A DNA stretch of 8,788 nucleotides from Chloroflexi bacterium RBG_16_72_14 (lineage in GTDB: Bacteria; Chloroflexota; Limnocylindria; Limnocylindrales; CSP1-4), in contig MGOE01000022.1 of assembly GCA_001797035.1 (NCBI GenBank), positions 2,127 to 10,914 on the forward strand, in the 5' to 3' direction. Position 1 is the first letter of the stretch. Each line of letters starts with the position of its first letter. The notes beneath the pieces were generated by a model. The model was not told where the DNA came from. It searched no databases and was given only the letters and a program-made list of their open reading frames with translations. The position numbers were made by a program, and so were the translations under genes. Shown piece after piece: positions 5,981 through 8,788 of the stretch.

Positions 5981-7031
5981 GTGGCCCCGGCCGACAGTTT
6001 GGCACGCCTGCGAAAGGCGCTCATCGACCGGGCCGAGCGCCGGGAGGCGCCGGTGACCCAGCTCTGCCGGGAGGCCGGCATCAGCCGCAGCCGGTTCTAC
6101 GAGCTGCGGGCCCGCTATCGGGCGTATGGCGAGGCCGGCCTGCGGCCCAAGCCCCGACCGATCGAGCGACCCGACCGGCAGCTCTCCGAGCCGCTCGTCG
6201 ACGCGATCGTCGCCTATGCCGTCGAGCACCCGACCCACGGCCAGCGGACGATCGCGCTCGTCCTGGCCACGCCCCGCTACGGCGGTTGGCGGGTGAGCCA
6301 TGGCGGGGTGGCCAACGTCCTCCGCCGGGCAGGCCTCGGACGGCGGCTCGCCCGCCTCGCCGCGGCCGAGAGCCTGGCCGCGTCCGAGGGCGGCCCACTG
6401 ACCGAGCGGGTCCTTCGTCAGGTCCGCGCGATCGAGCGGGCGAGGACGGTCCACATCGGCTCGGACGTGCCGGGCGAGGAGCTCTTCTTCGACACGTTCT
6501 ACGTCGGCAACCCTCAAGGGCGTCGGCAAGGTCTGGCAGCTCAGCGCGGTCGACGGTGCCTCGAGCTTCGGCATCGCCCGTGTCGTCGCCGGCGACAAGA
6601 CCGCTCAGGTCATGGCCCGCTTCCTCGCCGAGGCCGTCCTGCCGGCCTGTCAGGCGGCCGGCCTCCGGCTGGTGACCGCGACGACCGACAATGGCCCGGA
6701 GTTCGGACGGGCGTTCGGCGAGGCCTGCCGCGTTGCCGGCGTCCGCCACCACCGGATCCCGCCCCGGTCGCCCAACCTCAATGCCTTCGTCGAGCGCTTC
6801 CAGGGGACCGTCCTCCACCTCCACTACCGGGTCGCCTTCCGCTACCGCTACTACACCAGCGTCGAGACGATCGACGCCGACCTCCAGGCCTGGCTCCGCT
6901 TCTACAACTTCGAGCGACCGCACCGCGGCTACCGGACCAAGGGCCGCACGCCGGCGAGCATCTTCTTCAGCGATCGACCCGAGATACTTCAGCAGATGGG
7001 AGCGTGCGACGATGACCGACATGCAGCCTGA
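5981..7031 (+). pseudogene. IS481-type DDE transposase interrupted by a +1 frameshift
   Basis: The restored product is about 349 residues. The N-terminal helix-turn-helix is visible in APVTQLCREAGISRSRFYEL (about residues 25-45). A second helical DNA-binding region and an RNase-H-fold (rve) catalytic core follow. The first catalytic Asp is in ELFFDTFYVG (codon at 6491), the second in TTDNGPEF (6687), and the Glu in NAFVERFQG (6792). The second Asp and the Glu are 35 positions apart, as expected for DDE elements of the IS3/IS481 group. The C-terminus has the usual LRFYNFERPHRGYRTKGRTP. At 6511-6513 an extra C (aaccctcaag where aacctcaag keeps the frame) shifts frame 2 to frame 0, separating the first Asp from the other two. 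It is an inactivating mutation unless translation shifts there; no slippery A-tract typical of IS3 frameshifting is present. Confidence 0.8.
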
Positions 7032-7053
7032 CCTGTCCGGTCGGAACGTGGGC

Positions 7054-7335
7054 CGCAAGATCTAGGCTCATCGAGCCGTTCGGTCCGCCGCGAACGACGC
7101 TGCTGTCGTGGTCGTCCTGCCCATCGTCCTCCCAGCCGCACTCACGGCATATGTCGTAAACGCCCCGTTCCGGCAACGTCGGATGACCACAACACGGACA
7201 CGTGTACGGCTCATCACGGGGCTTCGCGAAGACGTTGCGCTGGCCCGTATAGAACTCGAACCACACCCTCCGGCGGCGGACGATTTCCTCGTCGCTCAGG
7301 TTCGGGTCGTCATGCGGGCCGCGGACTACAGGCAC
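7054..7335 (-). pseudogene. CPCC-type cysteine-rich protein gene, 3' end lost
   Basis: The reading frame starts at GTG 7335 and stays open to 6967, but only about 94 codons look authentic. It begins with an acidic/basic helix (LSDEEIVRRRRVWFEFYTGQ). The zinc-ribbon-like signature follows: TCPCCGHPTL (Cys 46, 48, 49), DICRECGWEDDGQDD (Cys 63, 66) and VVRGGPNGSMSLDLA. This matches the CPCC family, whose members continue with an ARxN-F/Y-xxxGA segment and about 20 further residues. Here the frame instead enters the end of the insertion sequence after DLA; a neighbouring frame reads RPTFR, as if the ARxNFR segment were present but shifted. The start lies 17 nt after the stop of the tiny Cys/His ORF on the same strand, so both may share a transcript. 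It is probably nonfunctional, or makes a chimeric tail. Confidence 0.65.
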
Positions 7336-7352
7336 GCTGGCAGTATCGGTGT

Positions 7353-7589
7353 TCAGTCCACGTACTGCAGCGGCGTGACCACAAAGTCGTCGGGCAGCTT
7401 GACGCCGGTCCGATGGTCCGGGCAATACGCTCCCGGGCCTCGGTTCTCAGACGGAATGCTGCCCACACCTGTCGGGTCAGCGATCCTGTGGGCCTTGGGA
7501 TGGCTGTGTCTCGATTCGCAGTTCGCTTGAGCCTTCGAGCCGCCGCATGCGTCCACGAACATCTCGACATGGCCTTGCCGGCAGCGCAT
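7353..7589 (-). CDS. Small Cys/His protein with the SEN-G-Y-C-P-D-H-R-T-G motif (copy A)
   Basis: The protein has 78 residues from ATG 7589 (MRCRQGHVEM...), or 69 from ATG 7562 (MFVDACGG...); neither has a good Shine-Dalgarno. Cysteines occur in MRCRQGH, DACGG, ANCESRHSH and AYCPDHRTG, with several nearby histidines, so a small zinc-binding fold is plausible but unproven. The last 33 residues (PSENRGPGAYCPDHRTG ... VVTPLQYVD) are repeated with about 27 matches at 8460-8558. The N-terminal 19 codons are repeated exactly at 8019-8076. Third positions are GC-rich as in neighbouring genes, which supports coding. It lies 17 nt upstream of the CPCC gene in the same direction. It is the only copy in the window with both ends of the putative protein. 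No known family is recognised. Confidence 0.5.
   Translation of the reverse strand: MRCRQGHVEMFVDACGGSKAQANCESRHSHPKAHRIADPTGVGSIPSENRGPGAYCPDHRTGVKLPDDFVVTPLQYVD
7506..7563 (+). repeat. 58-bp perfect direct repeat, copy 1
   Basis: This is identical over 58 bp to 8019-8076, a separation of 513 bp, with mismatches immediately outside both ends. On the minus strand it encodes MFVDACGGSKAQANCESRH, the N-terminal part of copy A. It ends 74 bp before the start of the plus-strand gene at 7638. Confidence 0.9.
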
Positions 7590-7625
7590 CGTTAGGGATG
7601 CGACCATCGGAGGCCGCGGAGCTAT

Positions 7626-7630
7626 GAGGA
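7626..7630 (+). promoter_or_regulatory. Ribosome binding site for the 120-aa gene
   Basis: GAGGA is spaced 7 nt before the ATG at 7638. Confidence 0.55.
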
Positions 7631-7637
7631 CGCCACC

Positions 7638-8000
7638 ATGAAGTTCATCCAAATAGGCGGATACACCGTCAAGGCCGGGCAGGAGGAAGCCCACCAGGAA
7701 TGGCTGATCGAGAACGAGGAAAGGCTCCGAAAGGCCGCGCCTCCAGGGACCAAGTACATCGGCACCTTTGCCGCAGTTTTCAGCTCCGAGAAGGCTGCCG
7801 GCGGGTATCGGGTCCTGTTCGAACACGACAGCTACGGCGCGCTGGATGCGAGCGCGGCCACGGCGAAGGACCCGGACAGCGATTGGCACAAGCTCAGCAT
7901 GGAGGTGAGCAAGTTCATCGAAACCGACTGGAACCTCCCCTACAGCAATGAGCTGCTCAAGAACGTCGTTGAGGCGACCATCTGGGATCCGAAGACCTGA
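7638..8000 (+). CDS. Hypothetical cytosolic protein, possible ferredoxin-like alpha/beta-barrel fold
   Basis: The protein has 120 residues, starting at an ATG with GAGGA in place. It starts with a beta strand (MKFIQIGGYTVKAGQEEAHQ) and a helix (EWLIENEERLRKAAP). A second strand (TKYIGTFAAVFSS), a third (GYRVLFEHDS) and a helical second half follow, ending in WNLPYSNELLKNVVEATIW. The order of strand, PG/AG turn, helix, strand, strand resembles dimeric ferredoxin-like domains of the NIPSNAP, Dabb or EthD kind; this is a fold-level guess, not a family assignment. There is no signal peptide, membrane helix or cysteine. The codon usage is slightly less extreme in GC than in the plus-strand run at the start of the window. 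It sits between the two copies of the 58-bp repeat, which suggests it travels or was duplicated with them. Confidence 0.7.
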   Translation: MKFIQIGGYTVKAGQEEAHQEWLIENEERLRKAAPPGTKYIGTFAAVFSSEKAAGGYRVLFEHDSYGALDASAATAKDPDSDWHKLSMEVSKFIETDWNLPYSNELLKNVVEATIWDPKT

Positions 8001-8018
8001 CCGGGCCGGGGCGAGCCA

Positions 8019-8076
8019 GTGTCTCGATTCGCAGTTCGCTTGAGCCTTCGAGCCGCCGCATGCGTCCACGAACATC
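8019..8076 (+). repeat. 58-bp perfect direct repeat, copy 2
   Basis: This copy is identical to 7506-7563. Read on the minus strand it is a detached N-terminal fragment of copy A: after the final His codon the sequence diverges and runs into the antisense of the 120-aa gene. It lies 19 nt after that gene's stop and 41 nt before the start of the next plus-strand gene. Confidence 0.9.
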
Positions 8077-8117
8077 ACGACGCGAAGGGTCTAGGTTCTT
8101 GCGGAGCGGGACACTAG

Positions 8118-8417
8118 ATGGACCCCACGAGAACGTACTTCTTGGGCAACCGTCTCTGGTGGTCGGTCGCGCTCTCGGTCGGGCCAATCGTTGGCGCAAT
8201 CACCGGCGGGGTCATCGGCGTTGTAGCCGCGACAGCGCTGCTCGTGTTGCTGTCGTTCGTCCTGTTCGACACAGACCGGCGATGGTGGCCCGACGAGGTC
8301 AGGCGCTTGCCGCAAGACCCGGAGCGGACGCGGAGCGAGCTGCGTAAGTTGACCCTGTGGAGCGGAATCGCCCTTCTCGCGGGTGTGGCGATTGCCTTCC
8401 TCCGACCTTGGACCTAG
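8118..8417 (+). CDS. Small membrane protein of unknown function
   Basis: The protein has 99 residues from the ATG at 8118; GGAG lies about 12 nt upstream, a little far for an efficient site. Two closely spaced hydrophobic segments lie at about 14-34 (WWSVALSVGPIVGAITGGVIG) and 35-50 (VVAATALLVLLSFVLF), and a third at 79-95 (LWSGIALLAGVAIAFL). They are separated by a charged loop containing DTDRRWWPDEVRRLPQDPER. No signal-peptide cleavage site or cysteine is present, and no family is recognised. The gene is bracketed by the second 58-bp repeat upstream and by copy B of the minus-strand coding repeat downstream, repeating the gene-plus-spacer pattern of its neighbour. Confidence 0.68.
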   Translation: MDPTRTYFLGNRLWWSVALSVGPIVGAITGGVIGVVAATALLVLLSFVLFDTDRRWWPDEVRRLPQDPERTRSELRKLTLWSGIALLAGVAIAFLRPWT

Positions 8418-8459
8418 GTTCAACCGAACTGGCCTTGGGGTCAGTCGCTTTTGCGGGCT

Positions 8460-8651
8460 CTAGTCCACGTACTGAAGCGGCGTCACGACGACATCGGGGA
8501 ACGTCACGCCGGTGCGATGGTCCGGGCAATAGGCTGACGGGCCTGTGTTCTCAGACGGGTCAGGGTCCGCTGACTGTGGCCGTCGAGGTCCGGGATTCAA
8601 GCGCCCGCAACCGCCATCTTCGTCGGGAGTTAGCGGTCGCGGTAGCGCCAC
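8460..8651 (-). CDS. Small ORF with the SEN-G-Y-C-P-D-H-R-T-G motif (copy B)
   Basis: The authentic part is the C-terminal ~40 residues: ADPDPSENTGPSAYCPDH then RTGVTFPDVVVTPLQYVD, ending in TAG at 8460. It aligns with the C-terminus of copy A with one single-residue gap. Upstream, the frame stays open to 8762 but overlaps the membrane-protein gene ending at 8630. If it is translated, a start near GTG 8651 giving 63 residues is the most reasonable choice, although no Shine-Dalgarno was found. A Cys in GGCGRL sits where copy A has its DACGG. It may instead be a C-terminal fragment without its own start. Confidence 0.4.
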   Translation of the reverse strand: MALPRPLTPDEDGGCGRLNPGPRRPQSADPDPSENTGPSAYCPDHRTGVTFPDVVVTPLQYVD

Positions 8652-8788
8652 GCTGGCGGCTCGTCCCGCGGGCCGCGGAAGATGCGGATCGTCCAGATCA
8701 GCCCGATGACCGCGATAGCCGCGGCGAGAACGACGAGGACGACGTTGTTCGGCAGCTCCCACGCGATCGGGCCGCCGCCGCCGAAGGT
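8630..8788 (-). CDS. Partial small membrane protein (5' end outside the window)
   Basis: Only the last 52 residues are in the window; the frame is open to the edge at 8788 and ends in TAA at 8630. They comprise a short Gly-rich segment (TFGGGG), then one transmembrane helix (about VVLVVLAAAIAVIGLIW). A basic cytoplasmic tail follows (TIRIFRGPRDEPPAWRYRDR). The positive-inside rule places the C-terminus in the cytosol. Codon use agrees with a real gene. The family cannot be judged from this fragment. Confidence 0.65.
   Translation of the reverse strand, partial: TFGGGGPIAWELPNNVVLVVLAAAIAVIGLIWTIRIFRGPRDEPPAWRYRDR

Larger units (their letters stand above)
5947..7035 (+). mobile_element. IS481-type insertion sequence (approximate ends)
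   Basis: A transposase gene occupies almost the whole segment. The left end is placed at TGTTGATGTTGCAGTCGACA, just upstream of the transposase ribosome binding site. The right end is placed just after the transposase stop. Reversed, the right end reads caggtcaggctgcatgtcgg, matching the left end at roughly 13 of 19 positions with one gap, so the terminal inverted repeats are weak. No clear target duplication was found. The total of about 1.1 kb is usual for a single-ORF element of this type. Confidence 0.5.

Noticed and set aside
6081..7058. 325-codon minus-strand open frame across the transposase
   Set aside because: It is antisense to a transposase with catalytic motifs. Only a few codons at its start may relate to the lost CPCC C-terminus.
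7506..8076. CRISPR array
   Set aside because: There are only two repeat copies, each 58 bp, with a gene of 363 bp between them and no regular spacers or cas genes.
7353..8078. 241-codon minus-strand open frame through the two 58-bp repeats
   Set aside because: The middle of the frame is antisense to the 120-aa gene; only the last 69-78 codons have independent support, from repeated copies.
8570..8615. Possible tRNA T-arm (ggtccgggattcaagcgcc)
   Set aside because: It resembles a T-loop only superficially; no acceptor stem, anticodon arm or D-arm could be placed around it.
7353..8640. Integron attC sites in the spacers
   Set aside because: GTTAGGG at 7591 and GTTAGCG at 8629 were considered but do not fit the GTTRRRY core. 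The spacers are not clearly palindromic, their repeated parts look protein-coding, and no integrase is present.

Overview
The window is GC-rich DNA with strong G/C preference at third codon positions. GTG starts are common, genes are tightly packed on both strands, and Ala/Pro/Thr-rich secreted proteins are frequent. This fits a high-GC terrestrial bacterium. The protein styles (single-pass anchored proteins with PT-rich stalks, a septum-formation-like domain, an IS481-type transposase) suggest Chloroflexota of the Limnocylindria/Ellin6529 kind, or less likely an actinobacterium. No rRNA or phylogenetic marker is present, so this placement is an inference. No tRNA, rRNA or CRISPR array was seen.

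Region 1 (1-2760) is a plus-strand run. A large secreted and membrane-anchored protein of unknown function overlaps by 4 nt a second anchored protein that carries a PT-rich stalk and a C-terminal beta-sandwich-like domain. A small three-helix membrane protein resembling GlsB/YeaQ/YmgE follows, and then an 18-nt perfect palindrome that may be a terminator.

Region 2 (2754-5173) is a minus-strand run. In transcription order it holds a lipoprotein, a short Cys/His ORF, a 5'-truncated VOC (glyoxalase-fold) gene, a septum-formation-like anchored protein, a flavodoxin, and a C-terminal scrap of another VOC gene. Divergent from the lipoprotein is an unrecognised 88-aa protein at 5422-5688.

Region 3 (about 5690-8788) is accessory and rearranged. 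It contains an IS481-type insertion sequence whose transposase carries a one-base frameshift. Its right end abuts the 3' end of a minus-strand CPCC-type cysteine-rich gene that has lost its normal C-terminus. Beyond this lies a cassette-like stretch where two small plus-strand genes (a 120-aa cytosolic protein and a 99-aa membrane protein) alternate with spacer repeats. These include a perfect 58-bp direct repeat and two diverged copies of a roughly 100-bp minus-strand coding segment. The window ends inside another small membrane protein on the minus strand.

The most notable signal is a short peptide motif, approximately [S/A]EN-x-G-x-Y-x-C-x-x-H/T-x-T-G-x-x-x-P, encoded on the minus strand at four separate intergenic sites (about 4440-4520, 5720-5790, 7353-7454 and 8460-8558). 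Most of these ORFs are under 70 residues and easily missed by gene callers. Two copies share a longer C-terminal tail that ends at the same residue with different stop codons. This points to an undescribed family of tiny Cys/His proteins, or a mobile coding repeat, that sits beside broken genes.
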